From assembly GCA_019135865.1 (NCBI GenBank), contig JAGVVD010000058.1:62001-126000 (forward strand): a stretch of DNA of 64,000 bases, in the 5' to 3' direction. This DNA comes from Elusimicrobiota bacterium. Its GTDB lineage: Bacteria; Elusimicrobiota; Elusimicrobia; Elusimicrobiales; UBA9959. Numbering within the stretch: position 1 is the first letter of the stretch; the number at the start of each line of letters is the position of its first letter. The notes beneath the pieces were generated by a model that saw only the letters and a program-made list of their open reading frames with translations, was not told where the DNA came from and did no database searches. The translations under genes and the position numbers were made by a program. Of this stretch, positions 51,840 to 60,437 are shown piece by piece.

Positions 51840-53204
51840 TCACCTGCCGACCAGGGACTGCAGTTCGGAGGCGGCGCGGCTGATGTCTATGCCCGAATCC
51901 TGGTACTGGCCGATGATGCGGCCGAGCGCGGCCCGGAGGCTTTCCGGCGGCGCCCCGCCCGCCTTCATCTTCAGGTAGGCCTGGAAATCCACGCTGAACT
52001 GGTAGGCCAGCTGGTTGAGCCTGTCCGCGCGCCGCTTCTCGGCCAGGGCTTTCAGCTCGGCCTCGGCGCGGCGCTGGCGCGCGATCGCCTCCTCCAGGCG
52101 GCGTTTCTCCCTCCCCGCCGCCGCGGCGCGGTCGGATTCGGAGGCGAACATCTCGTTGAGCGAGACGTACTCGCGGCGCAGGAAATCCAGCTCGTCCTTG
52201 AGGGCCCGCTCGCGCAGCGAGGCCTCGTCGAGCGCCGTCAGCAGGTCCTTGCGGTACTTCATCTCCCTGCGCAGCAGGTTCTCCCATTCGCCGGCGGCGT
52301 CCCTGTCGCCGAAGCGCAGGTTCAGCGTCAGCGCGTGCCCGACGCCCTGCCCGTCGCTGAGCGGCAGCATGAAGGCGTAGGCGAAGTCGGATTCGGCCAG
52401 CCGCCAGCCGGCGCCCAGGGAGAACAGCGAGGAGGCGTCGCCGAGATGAAGGCCGGCCCTGCCCAGCAGCGTGCCGCGCCTGAGGGGGCTCCAGGAGCGC
52501 TCGACCCCGGAACTGAGGGTGTAGCCGGGCTCCTGCAGCAGGGAACCGGAGCGGCGCGTGAAATCCATGGCCAGCCTGTACTGCCTGGTCTCCTGCGCGA
52601 CGCCGAGCTTGTAGGCGCGGGGAGCCTTGTCCTCGAGCGGGCCGGCCTCGAACGAGGAGGAGACCAGGTTCAGCAGCGAGAGTCCCCAGGCGAAGCCGCC
52701 GTCCGACCTGTAGAGCGCGCCCAGGTCCAGGCCGGGAGCGCCCGCCGCGGACCCGGTAGGGATATGCGTCAGCCGCTGATGCCTGAAATTGAAACCGAAG
52801 TCCAGCGAACCGCCCGCGAGCCGCAGCAGCTGCCAGCTGGACCAGCCCAGGACCAGGTCGCGCTGGCGGGCCAGCGAACCGTCGGTGCGGTAGCGCACGG
52901 CGCCGCTGACGGTCCCCGGCCGGTCCTCGAGCATCAGGGGCGCGCGGAAGTCGAAGGCCTGGTCCCTGAAGTCGTAAGGGCCGCCCGGCAGCCTGAACGA
53001 GGAGAGGTAATGCGCGCCCGCCGCGATCTTGCGGGAAGCGCCGGCCGCGGCGGGGTTGAGCAGGCCGTGGCCGTCGAGCGCGGAACCCGCCCAGGCCATC
53101 GCGGCCCGGTCCGCGCCCGGGCCCGCGTCCTCGAAAGCGGCGCGGGCCGGGGAGACCGCCAGCAGGAGCGCCGGCAGGAGCGGGACGAAGACCTTACTTC
53201 GCAT
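51840..53204 (-). CDS. Outer-membrane barrel-like protein with C-terminal coiled coil
   Basis: 454 residues. A signal peptide (1-22) is followed by HGLLNPAAAGASRKIAAGAHYL and repeated amphipathic strands ending near residue 300, a PorV-type barrel. Residues about 305-420 are a charged coiled coil, unusual for a barrel, and a short helical tail follows. The coil would lie in the periplasm. Its start overlaps the end of the diguanylate cyclase gene by 11 bases. Confidence 0.7.
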   Translation of the reverse strand: MRSKVFVPLLPALLLAVSPARAAFEDAGPGADRAAMAWAGSALDGHGLLNPAAAGASRKIAAGAHYLSSFRLPGGPYDFRDQAFDFRAPLMLEDRPGTVSGAVRYRTDGSLARQRDLVLGWSSWQLLRLAGGSLDFGFNFRHQRLTHIPTGSAAGAPGLDLGALYRSDGGFAWGLSLLNLVSSSFEAGPLEDKAPRAYKLGVAQETRQYRLAMDFTRRSGSLLQEPGYTLSSGVERSWSPLRRGTLLGRAGLHLGDASSLFSLGAGWRLAESDFAYAFMLPLSDGQGVGHALTLNLRFGDRDAAGEWENLLRREMKYRKDLLTALDEASLRERALKDELDFLRREYVSLNEMFASESDRAAAAGREKRRLEEAIARQRRAEAELKALAEKRRADRLNQLAYQFSVDFQAYLKMKAGGAPPESLRAALGRIIGQYQDSGIDISRAASELQSLVGR

Positions 53205-54732
53205 CGGGGGAGCCCTCCTTCTCCGCCGGCGGGCAGGCGCAGTCCCGCGCCGGCGGCTGGGCCTCGGCGGCCTTCTCGTCGTAGAGCATGATGAAGCCGC
53301 GGCCGGCCGACTTGACCCGGTAGAGGGTCTCGTCGGCCTTGCGCAGCAGCTCGTCGGTGGACGAGGCGTCCTGCGGGAACACCGAGATGCCCACGCTGAG
53401 CGAGACCTGCAGTTCGCGGTTGCGCGAGAACGGCACCGGGATCTTGAGGTCCCGTATCTCGGCCGCGAGGCGCTCGCAGAGCTTCTTGGCGTCGAGGGCC
53501 GTGGTCTCGGGCAGCAGTATCAGTATCTCGTCGCCGCCGTAGCGGCACGGGAAGTCTATCTTGCGCAGGTTGGAGAGGATCACGCGGCCGACCTCCTTGA
53601 GGACCTTGTCCCCGATCTGGTGGCCGTAGGTGTCGTTGATCTCCTTGAAATAGTCCAGGTCTATCCAGACCAGCGCCATCGGCTTGCGCGAGCGCTCGGC
53701 GCGGTAGAACTCCTCCTGGAAGCGCTGCATGAAGTAGCGGCGCAGCGGCAGCTTGGTCAGCTCGTCGTGCAGCGAGAGTTCCTCGACCTTGTCGAAGAGC
53801 TTGACGTTGTCCACGGCCAGCGCGATCTGGCCGGCGAAGGACTTGAGCATGGCCAGGTCGTCCGGGTCTATCTTGTGCTGCGAGAGGATATTGTCGACTA
53901 TCAGCAGGCCTATCGTGGCGCCCTGCACGACCAGCGGCAGGTAGAGCACGCAGTCGCGGTAGCGGTCCATGAAGGCGCCGGTGCTCTTACCCAGCACGAT
54001 GTCGGCGAAGCGGTGCGCGCCGGGCTCCAGCGGGATCTCGTCGTAGGAGATGCTCTTGACCTGGCCGCGGATGTCGGCGCTGTACTCGCCCTTGAGCTTG
54101 TTGGCGCCCTTGTCGATGAGGTAGAGGCGCACGCGGTCGAAACCGAAATATTTCTGCACGCCGGTCAGGATATGCTTGAAGCTCTCGCGCACGCGGATCG
54201 AGGTGGCGAAGATCTCGGTCAGCTCGGCGACGGCGGCCATGCCGCGCGCGTGGCGGCGGACGAGGTCGGCGTACTCGGCGCGGTAATAATGCCTGACGAG
54301 GCCGCGCACCATGGCGGCCGCGCCCTGGCGCTCGCGGTCGCGGAAGCCGCGCTTGCCGTGCAGCCGCTCGGCGCGGATCACGCCCGAGCGCTGCGGGCCG
54401 GGGGCGCCGGGCTGGCTCTCCAGCGAGAAAGGGATGTAGAGGTGGTGCATGCCCGGCAGGCGCGCCGCGTGCGAGCGGCCGCGCAGTATGGCCTGGCCCA
54501 GCGGCGAGTCCTGGTCCAGCCGGATGTTCTCCTCGTGCTCGAAGACGAGGCCGTGCTTGTAGCGCAGCTTCAGGCTGAGCAGCGAACGCTTGAGGTCCGG
54601 CTCGAAGAAGGTGACGCCGTCGAGGGAATAGGCCGCGGCCAGCTCCCGGAGCAGGTGGCCGAAGAAGGCGTTGGGGCCGGTCAGCACCGCCTTCTCCAGT
54701 CCCTCGTAGATGTCGTGTTCCTTCTTCTTCAT
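53194..54732 (-). CDS. GAF-GGDEF diguanylate cyclase
   Basis: 512 residues, no membrane segment. An N-terminal GAF-like region (about 20-140) and a second GAF (about 170-315) precede a GGDEF domain (about 320-490). The active site is GGDEI at 399-403, with the metal-binding IDLDYFK and an intact I-site RKID five residues upstream. Base-contact positions are Asn 366 and Asp 375. Asp rather than Ser at the latter is the mark of a c-di-GMP-making enzyme rather than a cGAMP-making Hypr type. It could supply the messenger read by the riboswitch at 22.8 kb. It follows the solute-binding-like gene by 3 bases. Confidence 0.88.
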   Translation of the reverse strand: MKKKEHDIYEGLEKAVLTGPNAFFGHLLRELAAAYSLDGVTFFEPDLKRSLLSLKLRYKHGLVFEHEENIRLDQDSPLGQAILRGRSHAARLPGMHHLYIPFSLESQPGAPGPQRSGVIRAERLHGKRGFRDRERQGAAAMVRGLVRHYYRAEYADLVRRHARGMAAVAELTEIFATSIRVRESFKHILTGVQKYFGFDRVRLYLIDKGANKLKGEYSADIRGQVKSISYDEIPLEPGAHRFADIVLGKSTGAFMDRYRDCVLYLPLVVQGATIGLLIVDNILSQHKIDPDDLAMLKSFAGQIALAVDNVKLFDKVEELSLHDELTKLPLRRYFMQRFQEEFYRAERSRKPMALVWIDLDYFKEINDTYGHQIGDKVLKEVGRVILSNLRKIDFPCRYGGDEILILLPETTALDAKKLCERLAAEIRDLKIPVPFSRNRELQVSLSVGISVFPQDASSTDELLRKADETLYRVKSAGRGFIMLYDEKAAEAQPPARDCACPPAEKEGSPDAK

Positions 54733-54735
54733 GGG

Positions 54736-55926
54736 TCAATAAATGGAGAGCAGATAGTCTATCTCGCCCTGTATCTTTATCAGTTCCCGCCGCAGGTCCT
54801 GGCCGTCGTAGTCCCGCTCGGCCGCGCGCAGCGCGGCGCCGGCCAGCGCGGCGTCGAGCAGCAGCTCGCAGGTGGGATAGGCCGTGACGCCGGGCCGCAG
54901 CCGGGCGTTCTCCAGCAGCTCCCGGTACATGGCCCCGTGGCGCGTGGAGTCCAGCGCGTCCTCGAGCGGCTGCCTGTGGCAGGGGAAGGCGCCGAAGGCG
55001 CCGGTGAAATAGCGGGCCTGGCGCGGCTCCAGCAGCCACTTGAGGAGTTCGGCCGGGCCCTCCTCGCCCGCGGCGCAGCTGCAGAGCGCCAGGGAATTGA
55101 CGAAGCAGGGCGAGACGGGCCGGCCGGAGGACGGGTACGGGACCGGCCGCAGATGGACGGCGCGGGAGCCCGATCTCACCTGTATCGGCTGCCGCCCGGA
55201 AAAGACGAGGTCGCTCAGGCCGGAGACCAGGAAACCGCTCTCGTGGAAGTTCTCCTCGAAAAGGGGCATGTACCCCCTGGCCGCCAGCGACAGGTAATCC
55301 TCCATGCCGCGCACGGTCTCGTCGCGGGTCACGGCGCAGCGGCTGAAGCCCTCGCTGAAAAGGTCCCCCCCGCGGGCCCAGACGCAGGGCAGCACGTCCA
55401 CGGCGCTGACGGCGCCGGAGGGGTTGGAGTTCTCCACCGGGTAATAGTCCTTCTTCCTGCAGGCGGCCTTGAGGGCGGCGCAGCTCTTCAGCAGGCCGTC
55501 CCAGGAGGCCAGGTCGGCCTGCGGGTCCTTCGAGACCTTTTTAAGGGAATCGGCCCTGTAATGCAGGCAGACGATCTCCGCCCACCAGGGCATGGCGTAG
55601 ACGGAGCCGCCCTCGGCGGGCAGACAGGTCCGCCGGACGAAATCGGGATAGCGCGCGCCCGGCCCCTCTATCAGGCCGGACAGGTCCGAGAGCAGGCCCA
55701 GCTTGGAGAAGAGCGGGGTCCAGGACTGGGGCAGTTCGATCAGCCCGGCGGCGGGAGAGCCCTTGGGGTCGCGCAGGTGGGCGAAGAGCGCGTCCCAGAG
55801 GGAGCGCCGGGTCAGGACCTCGAATTCGGCCTTATGGCCGGGGAACTCGGCGTGGAAACGGGCCAGCAGGTTCTTCACCGCCAGGTTCTTGCGGGAATCG
55901 TAATCGGACAGTATCCAGATCTTCAT
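54736..55926 (-). CDS. Cytoplasmic solute-binding-protein-like sensor candidate
   Basis: 396 residues. The fold resembles ABC sugar-binding proteins of family 1 (NLLARFHAEFPGHKAEFEVLT, VYAMPWWAEIVCLHYRADSL, then GDLFSEGF), but there is no signal peptide or lipobox: the protein starts MKIWILSDYDS. No ABC permease is nearby. Coupled to a GAF-GGDEF gene, it may bind a small molecule in the cytoplasm and control the cyclase; this is inference. It has several cysteines (CSCAAG). The promoter lies within 50 bases of the ATG. Confidence 0.7.
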   Translation of the reverse strand: MKIWILSDYDSRKNLAVKNLLARFHAEFPGHKAEFEVLTRRSLWDALFAHLRDPKGSPAAGLIELPQSWTPLFSKLGLLSDLSGLIEGPGARYPDFVRRTCLPAEGGSVYAMPWWAEIVCLHYRADSLKKVSKDPQADLASWDGLLKSCAALKAACRKKDYYPVENSNPSGAVSAVDVLPCVWARGGDLFSEGFSRCAVTRDETVRGMEDYLSLAARGYMPLFEENFHESGFLVSGLSDLVFSGRQPIQVRSGSRAVHLRPVPYPSSGRPVSPCFVNSLALCSCAAGEEGPAELLKWLLEPRQARYFTGAFGAFPCHRQPLEDALDSTRHGAMYRELLENARLRPGVTAYPTCELLLDAALAGAALRAAERDYDGQDLRRELIKIQGEIDYLLSIY

Positions 55927-55932
55927 GTTCGC

Positions 55933-55970
55933 GCTATAGTCTATAACAGAGCGTTGTTAAGTTAATGTTA
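55933..55970 (-). promoter_or_regulatory. Promoter with 11-bp-phased TTAACA repeats before the SBP-like/cyclase genes
   Basis: On the minus strand TTAACA (55955-55960), a 16-base spacer and TATAGC (55933-55938) make a possible promoter. TAACA recurs 11 bases upstream (55966-55970), matching the phasing and sequence of the repeats at the cpaB promoter. One repeat unit doubles as the -35 box. Transcription would begin almost at the ATG, so the mRNA would have little or no leader. Confidence 0.5.
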
Positions 55971-55971
55971 C

Positions 55972-56063
55972 GGGACGCTGATTCCTAAATGCCTAATTAT
56001 CGGTGGCGGGGCTCACATCTTGACCGGCAAGACTCTAATTAGGCATTTAGGAATCAGCGTCCC
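55972..56063. repeat. 92-bp palindromic element, copy 2 (28-bp perfect arms)
   Basis: The arms 55972-55999 and 56036-56063 are exact reverse complements around a 36-base loop. They start GGGACGCTGATT, share that end and the CTAATTA end with copy 1 at 25516-25610, and differ in between by compensating changes. The element overlaps the end of tsaD and provides its stop codon. REP/MITE-like by form. Confidence 0.9.
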
Positions 56064-57105
56064 CGACTTTCCAACTTTCGATCTCCAGGTCCGGGTCCAC
56101 CTCGGCGCTGTGCCGCAGCCCGCGGCCGCTCTCCAGCCTGCGCTGGGCGGCCAGCGCTATCATCGCGGCGTTGTCGGTGCAGTACTTCTTCTCCGAGAAA
56201 ACGGCCCGCGCGCCGGCTTCCGCGCAGGCCCGCTCCATCCTCGCGCGCAGCAGGGAATTGGCCGAGACCCCCCCTCCGGCCGCGGCCGTCCTCAGGCCGT
56301 ATTTCCGGCAGGCCAGCGCGGCCTTGGCGGCCAGCGTGTCCGCCACGGCCTCCTGGAAGGCGGCGCAGACGGCCGCCCTGGCGGCGGCGCCGGGCCGCGG
56401 GTTGTCGCGCAGGTAATAGGCCACGGCCGTCTTGAGCCCGCTGAAGGAGAAATCCAGCCCGCCGTCCATGAAGGGCCTGGGGAAAGCCGGCCTCTTCGCG
56501 CCCGCTTTCAGGGCCAGCCTCTCCACTTCCGGTCCGCCCGGGTAACCCAGCCCGAGCAGGCGGGCGACCTTGTCGAAAGCCTCGCCGGCGGCGTCGTCGC
56601 GGGTCCGGCCGAGGAGTTCGTACGCCCCGTAGCCGGCGGCGCGCCAGAGTTCCGTATGACCGCCGGAGACTATCAGCGCCGCCAGCGGGAACTTCAGCCG
56701 GGCATCGGCCCGCCCCTTGCGGAACTCGCAGGCCAGCAGATGCCCCTCCAGGTGGTTCACCCCTATCAGCGGCGCCCCGAAGACCTTCGCCGCGGTCTGG
56801 GCGGCGACGCGGCCGACCAGTATCGCGCCCGGCAGGCCGGGGCCGCGCGAGAAGGCGACGGCGTCGAAGACCTTTTTAAATTTTTTGCCGCCGGCCGGCA
56901 GTCCTATGCCGGCGCCCTCCAGGGCGGCGCGCAGCACGTGGTTTATCTTCTCCAGGTGGGCGCGGCTGGCCAGTTCGGGCACGACGCCGCTGTAGCGGCG
57001 GTGCAGCGCTATCTGCGAATAGACGGCCTCGGAGACTATCCTGCCGTCGCGCAGCACGCAGGCCGCGGTCTCGTCGCAGGTGGTCTCGATGGCGAGCGTC
57101 AGCAC
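56047..57105 (-). CDS. tsaD: tRNA N6-adenosine threonylcarbamoyltransferase
   Basis: 352 residues, GTG start. The protein opens LAIETTCDETAAC and has the metal-binding HLEGH (His 118 and 122), SRGPGLPGAILVG, SGGHTEL and the DNAAMIALAA motif, all hallmarks of TsaD/Kae1. With TsaB/E (not here) it forms t6A37 on ANN-decoding tRNAs. The last six sense codons (VGDADS, approximately) and the TAA lie in or at the edge of the palindromic element, so the native C terminus was replaced or the element inserted at the gene end. Confidence 0.95.
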   Translation of the reverse strand: MLTLAIETTCDETAACVLRDGRIVSEAVYSQIALHRRYSGVVPELASRAHLEKINHVLRAALEGAGIGLPAGGKKFKKVFDAVAFSRGPGLPGAILVGRVAAQTAAKVFGAPLIGVNHLEGHLLACEFRKGRADARLKFPLAALIVSGGHTELWRAAGYGAYELLGRTRDDAAGEAFDKVARLLGLGYPGGPEVERLALKAGAKRPAFPRPFMDGGLDFSFSGLKTAVAYYLRDNPRPGAAARAAVCAAFQEAVADTLAAKAALACRKYGLRTAAAGGGVSANSLLRARMERACAEAGARAVFSEKKYCTDNAAMIALAAQRRLESGRGLRHSAEVDPDLEIESWKVGDADS

Positions 57106-57109
57106 TTTA

Positions 57110-58396
57110 TTACTTGGCCGCCCTCAGGTTCCCCAGCACCTCGCGGGCCTTGAGCAGTTCCATGCCGCGCTCGAGCATCTCGTCGCGCACCCTGGACTTG
57201 TCCTTCCCGTTCTTCTCCCCTTCCTTGCCGGGGTAGAAAAGCTCCTCGCCCTGCTTTATCAGTTTGGTCTCGGTCTCGCGGTCCACCTTGATCTCTATGT
57301 CCGGGGTGATGCCGCCGTTCTCGCCCTTCGCGTCGCGGTGTATCGACTTGCCGCTGGGGGTGTAATACTTGGCTATCGTGAGCCGCAGGGCCGACTTGTC
57401 GGAGAGCGGGATCATCGACTGGACGCTGGCCTTGCCGAAGGTCCGCTCCCCTATGATCACGGCGCGCTTGTTGTCCTGCAGCGCGCCGGCCAGGATCTCG
57501 CTGGCCGAGGCGGAATAACGGTTGACCAGCACCACCACCGGCAGGTCGGGGTACTGGGCCCTGGACCCGGCGCGGAATTCCTGGTAATTCTCCGGCCTGC
57601 GGCCCTTGGTGTAGACTATCATCCTGCTGCCGTCGAGGAAGAACTTGGCGATGTCCACCGAGGCCGAGAGCAGGCCGCCCGGATCGTAGCGCAGGTCTAT
57701 GACCAGGGCCTCCATGCCCTCCGCCTTCAGCGCGCCCAGGGCCTTGGCGACGTCGTCAACGACGTGGCCGGTGAAGTCTATGAGCTTCACGTAGCCGATC
57801 TTGCCGTCGAGCATCTTGTAGCGCACGGCCTCGGTCTTGATCAGTTCGCGCACCAGCGCCACGTCGCGCTGTACCCAGTCGGCGTCCGCGTCCTTGCCCT
57901 CGGGTTCGCGGGCGGTGGTTATGTTCACCTTGGTGCCGGGCGTGCCGCGCAAGCGCTTGATCGCCTCGTCCACGATCATGTCCCTGGTGCTCTCGCCCTC
58001 GATCTTTATTATCTTGTCGCCGGGGTAAAGCCCGGCCCGGTAGGCGGGAGTATTGGGCAGGGGCGTGACTATGGTCAGCCAGCCCTCGCGCACGTCCACC
58101 CGGATGCCGATGCCGCCGAACTCGCCCTCGGTATCGCTCTTCACCCTCTTGTAGAGGTCCGGCTCCATGAACTGCGAGAAATCGTCGAGCTGCTGCACCA
58201 TGCCGGCCGCGGCGCCGTAGATGAGTTTCTGCGAGTCTATCTCCTCGACGTAATTCTCTTTTATCAGTTCCAGCACGTCCACTATGGTCTTGAGCTGCTG
58301 GTAGGTCTGGTCCACCGCCGAGTTGGCGTAAGGGAAGACCAGCCCCATAAGGGCCGCCGTCCCCGCTATGAAAAGGACTTTCCGTGGGATCTTCAT
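57110..58396 (-). CDS. C-terminal processing peptidase (S41)
   Basis: 428 residues from the ATG at 58396, with AAGGAG upstream. An N-terminal membrane anchor or signal (about 6-24) precedes a PDZ domain (GIGIRVDVREGWLTIVTPLPNTPAYRAGL) and the S41 core with VIDLRYDPGGLL. The Ser motif is VNRYSASASE and the Lys motif GERTFGKASVQ, so the catalytic dyad is intact. A Lys/Glu-rich tail follows. CTPs trim periplasmic proteins and regulate cell-wall hydrolases. It sits with ftsX and the EnvC-like gene, a common arrangement. Confidence 0.92.
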   Translation of the reverse strand: MKIPRKVLFIAGTAALMGLVFPYANSAVDQTYQQLKTIVDVLELIKENYVEEIDSQKLIYGAAAGMVQQLDDFSQFMEPDLYKRVKSDTEGEFGGIGIRVDVREGWLTIVTPLPNTPAYRAGLYPGDKIIKIEGESTRDMIVDEAIKRLRGTPGTKVNITTAREPEGKDADADWVQRDVALVRELIKTEAVRYKMLDGKIGYVKLIDFTGHVVDDVAKALGALKAEGMEALVIDLRYDPGGLLSASVDIAKFFLDGSRMIVYTKGRRPENYQEFRAGSRAQYPDLPVVVLVNRYSASASEILAGALQDNKRAVIIGERTFGKASVQSMIPLSDKSALRLTIAKYYTPSGKSIHRDAKGENGGITPDIEIKVDRETETKLIKQGEELFYPGKEGEKNGKDKSRVRDEMLERGMELLKAREVLGNLRAAK

Positions 58397-58485
58397 GCTT
58401 TTCTCCTTGAAAAACAAAGAAAAATCGGTCGAAACAGCCGGCGCCCGCCGGGGCCGGGACTCCAGATTATACCTTTTCCGCGGCC

Positions 58486-59643
58486 TCAGCGCGGACCGGA
58501 CAGCCAGGGCAGGGGATCTATGGAGTCCGCGCCCGAGCGTATCTCGAAATAAACGGTGCCGCCCTCTTCCTTCCCGGCCCCGGAGATAGCCTGGGTGTCC
58601 ACGCCCGCGAAACCCAGCCTGGAGCCGGCGGAGACGCGGTCGCCCCTGGAGACCGCCACCGAGTCCAGGAGGCCGTAAACGGTGAAAAAGCCCTTCTCAT
58701 GGTCCACTATCACGACATTGCCGTAGGTGCGGAAAGGGCCGGAGTAGATGACCTTGCCCGGCAGCACCGGCGCGACCGGCGCCCGGTCGGCCGTGCGGAT
58801 GCGTATCCCTTCCCTGACTATCCAGGTCTTGAGCTCCGGCACCTGCTCCCGGCCGTACCTGCTTATCACGCGGCCGGCGGCGGGCCAGGGCAGGGAACCC
58901 TTGTCTATAGGCAGGTCGCCGGGCTGGCGGGGCCTGTACGGCGCCTGCTTCTCCAGTTTCTTGACCAGCGTATCGAGGCCGGCCGCCGCGTTCCTGAGGT
59001 CCTCCAGCTCGCGGCGCAGGGCCTTCTCCCTTTCCCTGGCCCTGGAAAGTTCCTGCTGTTTGCTGCGCACGCTGCGCTGGCTGATGGTGCTCTCGCGGGC
59101 GAGGGTCGCCTTGCGTTCGGCCAGCGACAGCTGGCGTCTGGCCATGGTCTGCATGTCGGCCGAGAGGCGCTTCTTCTCCCCCTTCAGCGTGGCCGCCAGC
59201 GCGTACTTGTTCATGATGGCCTGGCGCAGGAAAACGTCGCGCATGAGGTCCCGCCGGCCGTAGTACGGCGAATAGAAGAGCCGGTCCATCGAATAGGCGG
59301 CGACCTCGGAGGAAGCGGCGCCGGCCAGGTCCTTCTGCGCCTTTTCCAGCGAGGAGAGCCGGTCCTTCGCCTCCGCGCCCTTCCGGCGCGACGCGTCAAG
59401 CTGGCTCTCCAGCTCCCGCTGCCTGCTCTTGGTCAGCCTGTCCCGCTTCCTGAGCCCCTCGATCTCCGACGAGATCCTTTTTTGCTCGGCCTGGTAACGC
59501 TCCAGCTCCGACTGCTTCTCGGAAAGCTGCCTGTTTATCTCCTCCAGTTTCTCCTTGCGGTCCCGCAGCCCGGCGGCCGCCTGCGGGAAAGCGGGAGGCG
59601 CCGTCAGGAGCAGGAGGAGCGCGGCTATCGCGAATTTTTCCAT
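58486..59643 (-). CDS. EnvC-like murein hydrolase activator (degenerate LytM)
   Basis: 385 residues. A signal peptide (1-20) is followed by a long coiled coil (about 25-250) and a C-terminal LytM/M23 fold (GRVISRYGRE, GNVVIVDHEKGFFTVYGLL, GTVYFEIR). The zinc ligands of active M23 enzymes are not conserved: the HxGxD region reads REGIRIR, and HLHF reads TVYF. That matches EnvC-type activators that switch on amidases rather than cutting the wall. It overlaps ftsX by 19 bases, the classic functional partner. Confidence 0.88.
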   Translation of the reverse strand: MEKFAIAALLLLLTAPPAFPQAAAGLRDRKEKLEEINRQLSEKQSELERYQAEQKRISSEIEGLRKRDRLTKSRQRELESQLDASRRKGAEAKDRLSSLEKAQKDLAGAASSEVAAYSMDRLFYSPYYGRRDLMRDVFLRQAIMNKYALAATLKGEKKRLSADMQTMARRQLSLAERKATLARESTISQRSVRSKQQELSRAREREKALRRELEDLRNAAAGLDTLVKKLEKQAPYRPRQPGDLPIDKGSLPWPAAGRVISRYGREQVPELKTWIVREGIRIRTADRAPVAPVLPGKVIYSGPFRTYGNVVIVDHEKGFFTVYGLLDSVAVSRGDRVSAGSRLGFAGVDTQAISGAGKEEGGTVYFEIRSGADSIDPLPWLSGPR

Positions 59644-60419
59644 TGGACCAGCGTCCAGGCCAGGAAACCCGAGACGAGTATGCCGGCCAGGTGCCAGAGC
59701 GGGTTGGGCCAGGCCCAGACCGGGCTGAGGTAGCGCACCGGATAGACTATCAGGTAGCAGGCCAGCACGGCGGTCCCGGCGCCGCCGGCGCCGGAGAGGA
59801 ACCAGCGGCTGTCCCGCCTTATGCCCTCCATGAGCCCGGCGGGCGAGAAGCGGTAGAGCAGCACGGTGAGGGCCAGCAGCGCGGCCCCGAGCAGCGACAG
59901 GCCGAAGACCAGCGTGACGAAACTTTCGTAAAAGAAGAAATGCAGGAGGGCGTAGGCCTCGAGCTGCTTGTAGCGCACTTCCGCCACGCCGTCCATCGCC
60001 CAGAGCAGTTCCGTCCAGGTGTTGAGCGAGCTCATGACGGACTGGTCCACGGCTATCTCGTAGGAATCGGGCAGCGGGTTGGGACCGAGCGAGAGGGCTC
60101 CCTTTATAAGGTCCGGGTCCTCGTCGCGCATGCGCGCCAGCCGCTCGTCCCTGGGGATGAAGACGGCGCTCCTGACCCCCTGCAGCGACCTTATCGACTC
60201 CCAGAGCGCGTCGCGCTCCCGGCGCCCGCCGTCCTTGAGCAGGACCACGACGCGGAAATCGTCCTCGAGCAGGGAGAGGATCTCCCTGACCTGGGTGTGC
60301 AGGAAAAGCAGCGCCTCGAAAAGGACCGCCGCGGAGAAAGCGAGGAGAAAGACCACCCTGTAGCCTTTGCGCCGGGAGGTCTCGGGGGACGGAACGGGTA
60401 CGCCGGGATGTTCCTGCAT
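59625..60419 (-). CDS. ftsX: Cell division protein FtsX
   Basis: 264 residues from the ATG at 60419 (a frame up to 60437 begins inside the promoter-like TATAAT region). TM1 (about 22-42), a periplasmic loop with VVLLKDGGRRERDAL and RMRDEDPDLIKGAL, then three C-terminal helices. This is the FtsX/permease layout with about 265-300 residues usual. It works with the FtsE ATPase, not seen in this window, to activate EnvC-type proteins at the septum. Confidence 0.9.
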   Translation of the reverse strand: MQEHPGVPVPSPETSRRKGYRVVFLLAFSAAVLFEALLFLHTQVREILSLLEDDFRVVVLLKDGGRRERDALWESIRSLQGVRSAVFIPRDERLARMRDEDPDLIKGALSLGPNPLPDSYEIAVDQSVMSSLNTWTELLWAMDGVAEVRYKQLEAYALLHFFFYESFVTLVFGLSLLGAALLALTVLLYRFSPAGLMEGIRRDSRWFLSGAGGAGTAVLACYLIVYPVRYLSPVWAWPNPLWHLAGILVSGFLAWTLVQWKNSR

Positions 60420-60437
60420 ATCATTATTATATAACAC

